A stretch of DNA of 64,000 bases from contig DFBJ01000008.1 in assembly GCA_002366565.1 (NCBI GenBank), forward strand, positions 61,695 to 125,694, given 5' to 3'. The notes under the pieces were generated by a model. The model was given only the letters and a program-made list of their open reading frames with translations, was not told the origin of the DNA and made no database searches. The DNA comes from Bacteriovoracaceae bacterium UBA3083 (GTDB lineage: Bacteria > Bdellovibrionota > Bacteriovoracia > Bacteriovoracales > Bacteriovoracaceae). How positions within the stretch are numbered: the first letter of the stretch is position 1; every line of letters begins with the position of its first letter. Positions 45,101 through 54,595 of this stretch are shown here, piece by piece. The translations under genes were made by a program, and so were the position numbers.

Positions 45101-45433
45101 AGCTTATCCTTTGCATGAAATATATGTGTGTGTGTCCGAGCAATGTACCACTAACAAAGGCATTTCGTACATGATAATTTGCGAGATGTAAGATCTTGTG
45201 AGGCCATGGGTTACACAATATCAAACACTTAGAAAGGCGAACTTTCTATTAGCTTTCTAATAAAACTCAACAAAAGCTACGCAACACAAAATTCATACTA
45301 AATAACACCTAATTAATTATTCAATTAATCTTATCTCAACCTTAGACAACTTGACTTTACCTTTAGACAAACTCTGTAAAGGTTTAAAAAGACTGTCCGA
45401 TAACGAGAGAAACATCAGCCTTTAGAGAGGATT
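45101..45433. other. 333-base divergent regulatory gap, smc and chemoreceptor
   Basis: No credible gene. It holds a short TG repeat near 45125-45135, two small tandem hairpins (AGAAAG/CTTTCT, 45231-45247; ATTAG/CTAAT, 45248-45261), an A/T-rich stretch, and the sigma-28-like promoter at 45377-45403. TTTAGACAA words at about 45340 and 45362 are near-repeats (TTAGACAACTTGACTTTACC versus TTAGACAAACTCTG). Confidence 0.6.
45377..45403 (+). promoter_or_regulatory. Sigma-28 (FliA)-type promoter of chemoreceptor gene
   Basis: TAAAGGTT (45377-45384), exactly 11 bases, TCCGATAA (45396-45403). The FliA consensus is TAAAGTTT-N11-GCCGATAA, so 7 of 8 match in each half with exact spacing. Transcription would start near 45411 and leave about 23 bases before ATG 45434, with AGAGAGG as ribosome site. 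Confidence 0.75.
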
Positions 45434-47026
45434 ATGAAAAAAACAAATTTTAAAGTACAACTTATATTATTGTGTCTCTTTATGTCGTCAGTAAGTCTTA
45501 TTATAGGTGCCGTATCCTATTTGGGATTTCAGCACTTCACGGAATTGGCCCATGAAATTAACCTAGATGTTATTCCGCGAAGCTCGCTACTAACCAAGAT
45601 GGATGTCAATTATCAAAAAACAAGAATTGCTGTCAGGACCCTTGGCTTAGCAAACCTTACGAAAGAAGATAGAGAGTCAGCAATTAACGACACTCTCAAG
45701 GCAATCTCAGCATATGAAATGGCATCGCAGAAGTTAAGTGCCAGAATAATAAATGAAGAAGAAAAAGTTCTTTATAGAGATGTAACAAAAGAGTGGTCTG
45801 ACTTTAAGAAAGTAGGAGCAAGAGCAATTGAGCTAGCCCAAGTATACGACGAAGATTCACGAACAAGTCTTCTTGATATATTTCTTGTTCACTGCCCAGA
45901 GGCGGCAGCTCAGTTTCAAACATCACTAGACGAGTATGAAGAATATATTCATGAAGAGGTTTTAAGCTCATCAACATCATCACAAGAAACATCACATTTT
46001 TTAAATCTCTTACTTCTTGGAATTTCCACATCTGGAGTTATTGTAGGATTAACAATAGGTTTTATATTTGCGAGTAGAATTTCTTCTATCATTAAAGAAA
46101 CATTGATCAACCTAAATGAAAGTTCTTCTTACCTAACAAGTAGTGCTGATAGTATTGCTGAAACTTCTTTAAGCCTATCTAGTTCTAGTCAACAGCAAGA
46201 TTCTTCACTTCAAGAATCATCAACTTCTCTTGAAGAAATAAGCTCTATGGTTCGAATGACTGCTGATAATGCACAAAAGTCGAATGACCTTGCCAGCTCA
46301 AGCCTACAAAAGGCTTCTGGTGGAAAAACTGTCGTTACAAAAATGATACAGTCTATGAGTGATATCGATAAGAATATTGATAATATTGTTCAAGAGCTAG
46401 ATGAGAATAATCAAAAAATGAAACACATTACAGAATTAATAAATGGTATTGAGGAAAAAACTCAAATAATTAATGATATTGTATTTCAAACAAAGCTACT
46501 GTCTTTTAATGCATCTGTAGAAGCTGCGAGAGCAGGAGAAGCAGGAAAAGGCTTTGCTGTTGTTGCAGAAGAGATTGGAAATTTAGCTCAACTTAGTGGG
46601 AAAGCATCTATAGATATTGCAGATATGGTTTCATCAAGTGTGACCCAGGTAAATACAATTGTTCAAGAATCTCAGACGAGAGTATCTTCATTAGTTAATA
46701 ATGTTAGGTCCAGTGTTAATAACGGGTCAAATGTTGCAAATGAATGTGGTGATATTTTAGAAAATATCGTAACGAGTGTTGCAGAGGTAACATCAGCAAT
46801 TTCAGAAATTTCAGTTGCATCAAGAGAGCAGTCTAAAGGTATTGAAGAACTTCAAGTATCTATTCTTCAAGTTGATAGTTCTTCAAAGTCTAATACAAAT
46901 ATAGCCAAGAACACTTCTGACATTGCGTCTAAACTAAAAGAACAAGTTCTTCAAGTTAATGGCTCAATAACAGAAATACAAAATGTCATTCTTGGAGAAA
47001 ATGTAGAGAATAAAAAAGTAGCTTAG
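45434..47026 (+). CDS. Methyl-accepting chemotaxis protein
   Basis: A 530-residue transmembrane chemoreceptor. Membrane helix 1 is about 9-31, the periplasmic part (about 32-190) fits a four-helix-bundle sensor, and membrane helix 2 is about 193-215. The cytoplasmic signalling domain has the conserved hairpin tip IINDIVFQTKLLSFNASVEAARAGEAGKGFAVVAEEIGNLA, which docks CheA and CheW. Ser/Gln/Glu pairs in the flanking helices (for example SSTSLEEISS) are likely methylation sites. No HAMP motif is obvious. The near-consensus sigma-28 promoter ties it to the flagellar/chemotaxis regulon. The 3' end overlaps the Sel1 gene by 4 bases. Confidence 0.94.
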   Translation: MKKTNFKVQLILLCLFMSSVSLIIGAVSYLGFQHFTELAHEINLDVIPRSSLLTKMDVNYQKTRIAVRTLGLANLTKEDRESAINDTLKAISAYEMASQKLSARIINEEEKVLYRDVTKEWSDFKKVGARAIELAQVYDEDSRTSLLDIFLVHCPEAAAQFQTSLDEYEEYIHEEVLSSSTSSQETSHFLNLLLLGISTSGVIVGLTIGFIFASRISSIIKETLINLNESSSYLTSSADSIAETSLSLSSSSQQQDSSLQESSTSLEEISSMVRMTADNAQKSNDLASSSLQKASGGKTVVTKMIQSMSDIDKNIDNIVQELDENNQKMKHITELINGIEEKTQIINDIVFQTKLLSFNASVEAARAGEAGKGFAVVAEEIGNLAQLSGKASIDIADMVSSSVTQVNTIVQESQTRVSSLVNNVRSSVNNGSNVANECGDILENIVTSVAEVTSAISEISVASREQSKGIEELQVSILQVDSSSKSNTNIAKNTSDIASKLKEQVLQVNGSITEIQNVILGENVENKKVA

Positions 47027-47949
47027 TTTTTACAGTGAGAACTATCTATTTTACAGGCCAAGAGTTTAAACTTCTTGGCCAATTTAGGATTAGATTTTTG
47101 ATAAGATGAATACTTCATACATGAACTAGCTGCAGGTTGTATTTTTGCCTGACAGCTTCTTCTATAAAAGCTCATTGCACGAGCTAAATTTTTATTTTCA
47201 ATACTCTGAGCGTAGCTTACACAACCAGGGCCAAGATCTAAGTCACAAGCTTTCTCAAAAGAAGTGAACTCTAACTTACCTTCTTTTTGTTCAACTTCAC
47301 CTAAGGCTAAACAACCTCTTGCATTCTTATTATTACAAGCTGTTTCGCCCCACTTCCTAGCTTCTTTTAGGTTGGCCAAGAAAAGATTATTCTTTGCAAG
47401 TCTAGTGCAGCTCTTATAGCTTTTCTCGAGACATTTCTTCTCTAAATCAGCCATACGTTTTTTTAATAATTCTAAATATTTTTTTTGATGCTTCTTTTGC
47501 TCATCATTTAATTGATCATTAGCACTTCTAATAATTTTCGAAAAGTATGTGTCGTACTTTATTCTCTTAGTGCATGATTTTTTAAGACCTAAGCTACAGC
47601 CTTTTTCATAATTCTCAACGGCCTTTAAGAAATTTTTATTAGAGTAATTAATCTCTCCAAGTTGATAGCAACCCATTGCAAAATCATACTCACAAGACTT
47701 TTCAAGTAGATCTAAACTTTCTTTTTTTTGATTTAACTTCTTATAAACTCTATCCAAAGCGTAGCAAGACTTTCCATCTTTCAACTCACAACCTTTCTCA
47801 AAATATGTCAAAGGAGCAAGCTGATCACCTGCAATTGATTTCTTATAGGCATATTCAAAACAATCATTGGCGATACCGGCCTCACAGTTTTCTAACAAAC
47901 TGGATGCTTCGATACTTAATGATAAAAGGAAAATTAAGAATATTTTCAT
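47023..47949 (-). CDS. Secreted Sel1-like repeat protein with Cys pairs
   Basis: A 308-residue exported protein with a signal peptide (about 15 residues). The mature part is about eight or nine helical repeats, most holding a C-x6-7-C pair: ENCEAGIANDCFEYA, KGCELKDGKSCYALD, KSCEYDFAMGCYQLG, KGCSLGLKKSCTKR, KKCLEKSYKSCTRLA, TACNNKNARGCLALG, KACDLDLGPGCVSYA. This is the disulfide-stapled Sel1-like repeat seen in Helicobacter Hcp proteins. Such proteins bind partners in the periplasm or outside. The TadC-like protein at 57465 has a related N-terminal domain. Confidence 0.85.
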   Translation of the reverse strand: MKIFLIFLLSLSIEASSLLENCEAGIANDCFEYAYKKSIAGDQLAPLTYFEKGCELKDGKSCYALDRVYKKLNQKKESLDLLEKSCEYDFAMGCYQLGEINYSNKNFLKAVENYEKGCSLGLKKSCTKRIKYDTYFSKIIRSANDQLNDEQKKHQKKYLELLKKRMADLEKKCLEKSYKSCTRLAKNNLFLANLKEARKWGETACNNKNARGCLALGEVEQKEGKLEFTSFEKACDLDLGPGCVSYAQSIENKNLARAMSFYRRSCQAKIQPAASSCMKYSSYQKSNPKLAKKFKLLACKIDSSHCKN

Positions 47950-47995
47950 ACTTAAATTATAACATAGGAATTTTTAGGATTTTAATGAGAAAAAA

Positions 47996-48070
47996 TGGTC
48001 GGAGTGATAGGATTTGAACCTACGACCCCCTGCTCCCAAAGCAGGTGCGCTACCCCTGCGCTACACTCCG
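47996..48070 (-). tRNA. tRNA-Pro (UGG)
   Basis: On the lower strand the acceptor stem is CGGAGTG/CACTCCG, the anticodon arm CCTGC-TTTGGGA-GCAGG gives anticodon TGG, and the T arm contains GGTTCAAATCC. Discriminator A and CCA are encoded in the DNA (47996-47999). A short T run follows, consistent with termination. Confidence 0.97.
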
Positions 48071-48108
48071 ATCGATTCATTTTGAATGAGTGAAATTTAT
48101 AAGGCCTA

Positions 48109-48699
48109 TTACACTATTTGGCAATCTCTTTCCTTGAAAAATTTCTGAGCAACTCTACAAGCATTAGATCGATGAGAATTTTCATGCTTCCACTCGGGCA
48201 CTTGGGCCACTGTCTTGCTTTCAAACTCACCTAAGCCATGGAATACAGGATCATAACCAAATCCGTGTTCACCTATGTAATTTTCACCTATTCGACCATT
48301 TAAACGTCCCTCAAAAAAGAAAATTTCTTGAGGGCTGATATAAAAACAGAGAACACAAGTGAAGTAGGCCTCTCTATTTTCAATATTTTTTAATTTATCC
48401 AAAAGTAAAAGGGCCCTATCTTTATCAGATAGTCCCTCACCTCCAAACCTTGCCGAATAGATCCCTAGCTCTTCTGGTAACGCGGCTACATTCAATCCAG
48501 AGTCATCAGCTAAGACTGGAACCTGAAACTTGTCATAATAGGCCTTGGCCTTAAGAAAAGCATTTTCATTATAAGTTGTGCCAGTTTCATCAACGTCCAA
48601 CTTCTCAGAAGCTGCACTTATGTTAAGAATCGACTTATCAAATAATTCAGAAAACTCTTCTGCTTTATGACTATTTCCAGATGCCAGTATGAAGTCCAT
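48109..48699 (-). CDS. rdgB: XTP/dITP pyrophosphatase (RdgB/HAM1)
   Basis: Removes non-canonical purine triphosphates (ITP, XTP). The 196-residue protein has the N-terminal substrate loop ILASGNSHKAEEFSELF, ADDSGLNVAALP with the metal-binding acidic residues, ARFGGE, and GFGYDPVF near the C-terminus, then KHENSHRSNA. Length and order match the family. Its ATG overlaps the last base of rph, a common gene pair. Confidence 0.95.
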   Translation of the reverse strand: MDFILASGNSHKAEEFSELFDKSILNISAASEKLDVDETGTTYNENAFLKAKAYYDKFQVPVLADDSGLNVAALPEELGIYSARFGGEGLSDKDRALLLLDKLKNIENREAYFTCVLCFYISPQEIFFFEGRLNGRIGENYIGEHGFGYDPVFHGLGEFESKTVAQVPEWKHENSHRSNACRVAQKFFKERDCQIV

Positions 48700-49403
48700 T
48701 ACTTTAAAACCTTTTCCTGAGCTGCAAATACAGTATTCATGGCTTCAGAAGCACAGTCTAAGATTGCGTTGAGCTCTTCTCTTGAAAAAGCCTCTCCTTC
48801 AGCTGTACCTTGAACTTCAATAAATTTCCCTGATTTCGTCATTACGATATTCATATCCGTTTCACATGTAGAATCTTCTTCATAATTAAGATCTGCTATA
48901 ACTTTTCCAGCTGAACTAATTCCAACACTTAATGCTGCTAAAGGCTCTTTTATTGGTGTCTCTTCAATCATTCCAGACTCAATTAATTTATCAATTGCCA
49001 TCGATAAAGCTACATATGCTCCAGAGATAGAAGTTGTTCTTGTTCCACCATCTGCAACTAATACGTCACAATCAATTTGAATACTTCTTTCTCCAAGCTT
49101 CTCAAGGTCAATAATTGCTCTAAGACTTCTACCTATAAGTCTTTGAATTTCTTGAGTTCTTCCACTTACTTTGCTTCTCTCTCTTCTATTTCTTGTATGA
49201 GTTGATGAAGGAAGCATTGAATATTCAGCCGTTACCCATCCTTGCCCCTTATCTTTAAGAAACCTTGGAACCCCTTCTTCTACAGTTGCAGTAACATGAA
49301 CTTTAGTATTTCCAAATTCTGCTATTACACTTCCTGCAGCATATGGATTAATTCCAGGTGTAAACTTAATATCTCTTGGTTGAGATCTTTCAATAATTGA
49401 CAT
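48699..49403 (-). CDS. rph: Ribonuclease PH
   Basis: Phosphorolytic 3'-5' exoribonuclease that trims tRNA precursors. The 234-residue protein starts with RDIKFTPGINPYAAGSV, and has TVEEGVPRFLKDKGQGWVTAEYSMLP, RRERSKVSGRTQEIQRLIGR with the conserved basic residues, DCDVLVADGGTRTTSISGAY with the catalytic Asp, and IVMTKSGKFIEVQGTAEG. These are diagnostic. It lies directly upstream of rdgB. Confidence 0.97.
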   Translation of the reverse strand: MSIIERSQPRDIKFTPGINPYAAGSVIAEFGNTKVHVTATVEEGVPRFLKDKGQGWVTAEYSMLPSSTHTRNRRERSKVSGRTQEIQRLIGRSLRAIIDLEKLGERSIQIDCDVLVADGGTRTTSISGAYVALSMAIDKLIESGMIEETPIKEPLAALSVGISSAGKVIADLNYEEDSTCETDMNIVMTKSGKFIEVQGTAEGEAFSREELNAILDCASEAMNTVFAAQEKVLK

Positions 49404-49479
49404 GTGAGTGGCCCCTTTATAATGATTATCTATTATTTCTACCTTTAATGTAGAGAATTGAAAAGAAGGTCATTTTAAT

Positions 49480-50178
49480 ATGAATCAAAATATAGAGCAC
49501 CTCCACTTTGAAAAATGCGAATCCACTCAAACGATACTCAAAGATGAGCTAAATTTGAGAGATTCGATCCCTAACCTACTCGTGAGCTCAGGAAGCCAAT
49601 CAAAAGGACGAGGAAGAAGTGATAATAAATGGGACTCAATTGAGAACTCAATTGCAATGAGCTTTGTAATAGAACCAAACTCTGTCCTTACACTTACTTC
49701 TCTAGAACTTGGAGCAATTATTTGTAATTACTTCCATGACTATTCTCTCAAATTAAAATGGCCAAATGATTTACTCAATTCTCAGCAGATGAAATGTGCA
49801 GGCCTACTCTGCCAAACTTACAAAGATAAAATTCTTGTTGGTATTGGAATTAATTATGGTCCAAGTCAGATATTAGAAAGGTCTCAACAGTATAAATTTG
49901 GTAGATCTCATATTACGAATAAACAAATAAATGATTCCGACATTAAGATAATATCTCACTCTATATATTCTTATATTATCAACAATAGACTAACAAGTGA
50001 GGAGACAATAGAGACGTGGAACTCCTACTGTACGCACTTAAATCAAAAAGTAGAAATTAGAGATGATAAAAGAGTAGATTCTGGAGTTTTCAAAGGTATA
50101 GGTCCAAATGGAGAAGCCCTCATAGAAAGTAAGGACCTCATTACCAAAGTATACTCTGGATCTTTATTTTTAAATTAA
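49480..50178 (+). CDS. birA: Biotin--[acetyl-CoA carboxylase] ligase, no repressor domain
   Basis: Attaches biotin to BCCP of acetyl-CoA carboxylase. The 232-residue protein has SQSKGRGRSDNKWDS (biotinyl-AMP loop, family GRGRxGRxW), LKLKWPNDLL, KCAGLLCQTY and LVGIGINYG, then a small C-terminal SH3-like domain. The N-terminal DNA-binding domain of E. coli BirA is missing, so this is a class I, non-regulatory ligase. ATG 49480. Its stop overlaps the convergent response regulator gene by 4 bases. Confidence 0.93.
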   Translation: MNQNIEHLHFEKCESTQTILKDELNLRDSIPNLLVSSGSQSKGRGRSDNKWDSIENSIAMSFVIEPNSVLTLTSLELGAIICNYFHDYSLKLKWPNDLLNSQQMKCAGLLCQTYKDKILVGIGINYGPSQILERSQQYKFGRSHITNKQINDSDIKIISHSIYSYIINNRLTSEETIETWNSYCTHLNQKVEIRDDKRVDSGVFKGIGPNGEALIESKDLITKVYSGSLFLN

Positions 50179-51527
50179 TGCTCAAGAGAACTAGAAATAT
50201 CTTTAATCTCTTTTTTGATTAGATTTTCTGCTAGATCAGGGATTACTTCCCAGGCAACTTGCTCAATTTTCTCACGACAGAATTTCTGAACTAATTCTTC
50301 AAGAGCTGGAGTAATTGCTTCTTTAACTTGGGCCACGATTTCTGCAGTATCAATATCAACTTCAATTGCAGGAGATCTAGTATTTGCATTATCCATATTC
50401 TCAATAGTGTAACTTTCTTTCTCTGAATCTATTTCACTTTCAAGATCTGCAAATATTTGATCAACTTCATCTTCAGCAATGTCATCTAAGTTATCTAACT
50501 CTTCTATGCTTGGAGAAGGCGTAGGCTCAAAAGAATTTTGATTCTCATCAAAACTACTCTCTTCACTTGTACCATCAACTGCCCAAAAGTCGTCTTTATC
50601 AATTTCATCTTCTATAGATTGGTAAGTTTCTGTCTCATTTAAAAATTCTTGAGGCATTTGGAAAGAAGGATCTGTCGCGTCAAGGTCTTCTTCTTCATCA
50701 GCTTTATCATTATCTTCAATCTCAGATAATGATATTAACTCTAGGTCAGAATCTTCAGCACTTTCATTATCATCATCTTTAGCTTCATCAACTTTATTTT
50801 CAATAATTTCGCTATCATCATTCAGTGATAAAACATTATCAAACTCATTAACAGAATCTGCTTCCGATTCAATCTTAGGAGGGAAAACACCAAACTTATT
50901 TTCTGTTCCAATAACACTTGGAACTTCAATTCCCCAGCCTTTCATTTCTTCACTTAAAGCATCTTCTGCAGTTGCTTCATCAAAGACTAACTCTTCGGGC
51001 TCTTGATCAGATTTAGAAAGTGTTGCACTAGAGTCATCGCTTGGCTTAGGAGAATCTACTACCCAATCATTACCAATTATATCTTCAGAGTTAGTCTCTT
51101 CTTCTTCACTTTCGTCAGAAAAAGATTCCGTTTCTTCTAGACTTATATCTGTCATTTCACCTTTATTATCTAAAAGCATTCGACATTTTTGAATAAACTT
51201 ATCACTTTCAAAAGGCTTAACAATTTTATCGCTAATACCACAATCAGAGAATTGGTAATCATCAATTGTATCAAAAGTACCTAGCATCGCTAGAACTTCA
51301 GAGTTTGGTGAAATACCTTTAATCTTTCTAGCAAGATCATATCCAGATAGTTTTTCAGATAAGTTGAAATCAAGTAAGACTAAATCAAAGCTATCAGTTT
51401 CAAGCTTTTGAACAAGGTCATCCTCATTCAAACATTCGACTAACTCGTAGTCAGTATTTGATAGAGTAATTGATATAACTTTTTGAATTGTAAGACTGTC
51501 GTCAGCGACTAATATTTTTTCTGCCAT
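50175..51527 (-). CDS. Response regulator with acidic linker
   Basis: A 450-residue protein. Residues 1-118 are a receiver domain (D9/D10, phospho-acceptor D53, conserved KPFES). Residues about 125-390 are a low-complexity, very acidic Glu/Asp/Ser linker with no fold. The last 60 residues form a helical domain (ALEELVQKFCREKIEQVAWEVIPDLAENLIKKEI), a tail seen in several deltaproteobacterial receiver proteins. There is no DNA-binding or enzymatic domain, so output is presumably by protein contact. The receiver, acidic linker and terminal motif broadly recall polarity regulators such as RomR, but identity is not claimed. It is the last gene of the FHA/PP2C operon. Confidence 0.8.
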   Translation of the reverse strand: MAEKILVADDSLTIQKVISITLSNTDYELVECLNEDDLVQKLETDSFDLVLLDFNLSEKLSGYDLARKIKGISPNSEVLAMLGTFDTIDDYQFSDCGISDKIVKPFESDKFIQKCRMLLDNKGEMTDISLEETESFSDESEEEETNSEDIIGNDWVVDSPKPSDDSSATLSKSDQEPEELVFDEATAEDALSEEMKGWGIEVPSVIGTENKFGVFPPKIESEADSVNEFDNVLSLNDDSEIIENKVDEAKDDDNESAEDSDLELISLSEIEDNDKADEEEDLDATDPSFQMPQEFLNETETYQSIEDEIDKDDFWAVDGTSEESSFDENQNSFEPTPSPSIEELDNLDDIAEDEVDQIFADLESEIDSEKESYTIENMDNANTRSPAIEVDIDTAEIVAQVKEAITPALEELVQKFCREKIEQVAWEVIPDLAENLIKKEIKDISSSLEH

Positions 51528-51581
51528 ATAGATATTGTCACCTAAATTCAGCAGGTAAGCAACTGATTATTAAATCGATAA

Positions 51582-52322
51582 TTAAAACTGGAGAAAAATA
51601 GTCGACTGATTGTCTAGGTTTCCTCTCTGATTTGAAAGCTTTGTTAATTCCTTAATTTTACCATTGTCATCAAGGTCTTGCCTTTCAAGCGTATGCTTTA
51701 TCTCTTTATGTGTGACTCTAGAATAAACCCCATCAGTCATAAAGATATATAAATCTCCAGACATAACTTTAAACTCTTTTACATTTAAATGGAGATCATC
51801 AAATAAACCAAATCCACTCATTGGCGTTGTTCTAAATTGAATATCATAGCTATCTTCACTTAAAGACTCTAGAGAATCTGGTCTAACAATATTGTCTAGC
51901 TTCCCTCGCCTAAACAGGAAAGCACTACAGTTCCCCGTTGCTGAAGTTGTCAAAATACTATCTGCAAGAGTAGCCGCAATACAAGATGCCCCACCTCTAC
52001 TTGATAGGTTTTTTTCTTGATTGTCTGTCTTAATAATAGAGTGAGCAAGATGCATAGAATTTACTAAAGCATTTCCCTCAATTAAATATTTATGACTATA
52101 GTAAAATGGAAAAGTGGAATCAGGATCTCCACCAATCTTCGTGTAGAATTTTAAAATTGTATTTTTTATTTTTTCGACTGCAGCATCTCCAATATTAGAC
52201 CCTCCGAAACCATCAAAAATAAGAAATAATTTATTCTTTAAGTCTACTACTGCATCATCTTCATTTATCTGTAGATATGGCCCTTGATTTGTATAAACAG
52301 AATAACTTCTAAGCTTGGCCAT
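51582..52322 (-). CDS. PP2C-family protein phosphatase
   Basis: Metal-dependent Ser/Thr phosphatase. The 246-residue protein has the PP2C motifs in order: INEDDAVV, FLIFDGFGGSNIGDAA (family DGHGG), GGASCIAATLAD, ATGNCSAFLFRRGK, LYIFMTDGVY, and C-terminal GNLDNQSTIFL with the DN pair. The Arg usually found before the NED motif is not obvious. Its start is 2 bases after the FHA-TPR gene, so the two are cotranscribed. With three FHA proteins in the operon, it is the likely eraser of phosphothreonine signals; the kinase is not in the window. Confidence 0.88.
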   Translation of the reverse strand: MAKLRSYSVYTNQGPYLQINEDDAVVDLKNKLFLIFDGFGGSNIGDAAVEKIKNTILKFYTKIGGDPDSTFPFYYSHKYLIEGNALVNSMHLAHSIIKTDNQEKNLSSRGGASCIAATLADSILTTSATGNCSAFLFRRGKLDNIVRPDSLESLSEDSYDIQFRTTPMSGFGLFDDLHLNVKEFKVMSGDLYIFMTDGVYSRVTHKEIKHTLERQDLDDNGKIKELTKLSNQRGNLDNQSTIFLQF

Positions 52323-52324
52323 AT

Positions 52325-54595
52325 CTACTCCAAATAATCTTTCAACTTTTCAGTCGCTTTTATGTAATATTCACTATCCATAGGAGATACTTGCTGCACC
52401 TCTTGAAATTTCTCTTTTGCTTCATTGAATAAACTTAAAGACTCAGCAATAATCGCCTCTCTAAAAATCTTTTTAGACCTAAGAGTTAACCTATCTCTAA
52501 TTTGATCCATTTCATTTAGGGCCTCTTTATTAGTAGGATCAAACTCAAGAATCTGATTATAAGTCTCATAGGCTCCCTTTAAATCCTGTCCTTCGTTTAA
52601 AGATCTTGCCTTACCAAGTAGAGGTCCAATAATGTTATTTAAGTTTTCTTTTGACTCATTCAACATTACTGTCGCTTCTTTAACTAAATCTTCATCCATT
52701 CCCTGTTGTCTTAGAAAGATTTCAAGCTTTAGAGTTGCACTATGCCACTCACCTTTAAGATAGAATGACTTCCCTGGCTCAAGAGCAGTCTCCTGCCTCT
52801 TTCTTTCAGCTTCCCGCTGAGCTTTTTCAACTGATATTCTATCCTGTTCTTTTCTCCACTCATCAAGCTCTAACTTAAGTTGAGGAACATCATAATTTTC
52901 AGGATCTAAACTTAGAATTTCTTGAAAAAGAGAACGAGCATATGTTTCTTGTTTATTTTTTACAGCTTCTTTTGCTTTAACAAGAAGTTTAGCAATTTTA
53001 ACTTTTAACTCAGCTCTTCTAATTTCTTCTCTTTTCTTCTTCTCTGCTTCTTCAATTCTTGCAAGTCCCTCTTTTGCATTATTATAAATCTGATTTGAAT
53101 TTTTATATTCAGGAATTACTTGTCTCAATCTTTCAATTTCTATTAGTGATTGTTCATACTTTCCACTTGATAATAGGTCTTGAGATAATAAGTATTGTGA
53201 CTCTACAAATTCTAATTGTTCAGGAGTGAGCTTTATTTTAGGTTTTCCTAAGTCTTTCTTAGGAGCATTTGCAAGTTGTTCATTTTTCTTTTTATTTTTT
53301 TCACTTTCATCTGGTACTGGATCATCAGTTAGAAATACAAGAGCTAAAAGTAATCCGACAACAATATAGATAATTTTCTTTCTTTGTGCTGGGTCTTTTA
53401 AAGACTCTTTAGAAAAGAGAGACTTTGGACCAGTGTCGGCTTGTTGACCAAATCCATCTCCCTCAATCTCAACAACATCATCATCACCTTCATAATCAGA
53501 TGATACTTCTACAACCTCTTCAACTTCAACAACTTGATTTTCTTCAACAGGCATTAGACGATCTTTTTCTTTTTCTAGAAAGTCTGAGCCAACTCTAAAT
53601 GTAAATGTTGTTGAACCAATTATAAATTCATCATTATTTGTTAATACAGCCTGATTGATTCTCTCTCCATTTAGAAGAGTACCATTACCAGACTGTAAAT
53701 CTTCGAGGACACATGTAATATTATTCTTTTTTAATTTTGCATGTGTAGAAGAAACTTCAGGATCATTTAGAACTATTTGGCACTTAGCAGGATCCCTACC
53801 AATTAAAACTTCTTGCTCATCAACATTAAATCTATCGTATGGTGCATTTTCGCCAAATAATTCAACAAAAAATGACGCAAAAGATTGCAAGACTTGAGTC
53901 TTATCTTCTTGATCTTCAAAGTCATCGTCTAGACCATATTCATCATACTCTTCTTCATATTCTCCACCATCGACATCATCTCCAAAGGTTTCAGTTCCAT
54001 CGTTATCCTCAGGAAATTCCACATCATTATTTTCACCAGAGAAGAATGATGTATCTTCTCCTATAGCAGAGGCTCCACCGCTATCCATATCTTCAGAAGC
54101 TTCATCATCTATAGGATCAAGAGATTCTAGATCATCATTGTCAATAGACTCTTCAGGAAAGTCATTATCATTATCTTCATTTTCAATTTCACTATCATTA
54201 CTAAGAGCAATTGTTTCAGTCATAGGTTCTGACGCTTCTTCAGCTTTTGGTTCTGAAACAGTCTCTACCGGCTGATTATTACTCAATTGATTAATGAAGC
54301 AAATAATAGAAAAGGGTCCTATTGTAATCATGTCACCATTATTAAGATTTGATTCAACAATGTGACTTCCATTGAGAATGACTTTTCCAAACTCAGAAAT
54401 TTCTTTTATTTTCCAGTTTTGACCATCGTAATCTAGCTGAGCGTGCTCCCTTGAAACCATTTTATCATCAAGACACACATGACACTCTTGCGAACGTCCA
54501 ATGAGGAAGCTGAGCCCTTGACCGGCCATAGTAAGTTCACTAGTTAAGTCAAACTCGCCTACAGATATGTTATTTCTAGAAACATTTAACTTCAT
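52325..54595 (-). CDS. Double FHA-domain, membrane, TPR protein
   Basis: A 756-residue protein. FHA1 about 20-105 (GRSQECH, SREHAQL, a later LNG) and FHA2 about 255-335 (GRDPAKC, SSTHAKL, SGNGTLLNG), with the Arg, Ser-x-x-His and Asn-Gly phosphothreonine residues present; FHA1 has a weak FGKVILNG end. An acidic linker lies between them, one membrane helix near 410-425 (IIYIVVGLLLALVFL), then a TPR-like helical domain (about 450-756). FHA domains are cytoplasmic and the TPR part periplasmic. It overlaps the next FHA gene by 20 bases and precedes the phosphatase by 2. Confidence 0.88.
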   Translation of the reverse strand: MKLNVSRNNISVGEFDLTSELTMAGQGLSFLIGRSQECHVCLDDKMVSREHAQLDYDGQNWKIKEISEFGKVILNGSHIVESNLNNGDMITIGPFSIICFINQLSNNQPVETVSEPKAEEASEPMTETIALSNDSEIENEDNDNDFPEESIDNDDLESLDPIDDEASEDMDSGGASAIGEDTSFFSGENNDVEFPEDNDGTETFGDDVDGGEYEEEYDEYGLDDDFEDQEDKTQVLQSFASFFVELFGENAPYDRFNVDEQEVLIGRDPAKCQIVLNDPEVSSTHAKLKKNNITCVLEDLQSGNGTLLNGERINQAVLTNNDEFIIGSTTFTFRVGSDFLEKEKDRLMPVEENQVVEVEEVVEVSSDYEGDDDVVEIEGDGFGQQADTGPKSLFSKESLKDPAQRKKIIYIVVGLLLALVFLTDDPVPDESEKNKKKNEQLANAPKKDLGKPKIKLTPEQLEFVESQYLLSQDLLSSGKYEQSLIEIERLRQVIPEYKNSNQIYNNAKEGLARIEEAEKKKREEIRRAELKVKIAKLLVKAKEAVKNKQETYARSLFQEILSLDPENYDVPQLKLELDEWRKEQDRISVEKAQREAERKRQETALEPGKSFYLKGEWHSATLKLEIFLRQQGMDEDLVKEATVMLNESKENLNNIIGPLLGKARSLNEGQDLKGAYETYNQILEFDPTNKEALNEMDQIRDRLTLRSKKIFREAIIAESLSLFNEAKEKFQEVQQVSPMDSEYYIKATEKLKDYLE

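Noticed and set aside
45123..45136. TGTGTGTG run as a microsatellite or phase-variable tract
   Set aside because: It has only about five TG units, is not inside a coding start and shows no sign of variation.
47676..48017. 113-residue upper-strand frame
   Set aside because: It is antisense to the Sel1-repeat gene and runs into tRNA-Pro; no ribosome site and no protein-like pattern.
49480..50178. BirA as a transcriptional repressor
   Set aside because: The protein begins directly with the catalytic domain; there is no winged-helix domain.
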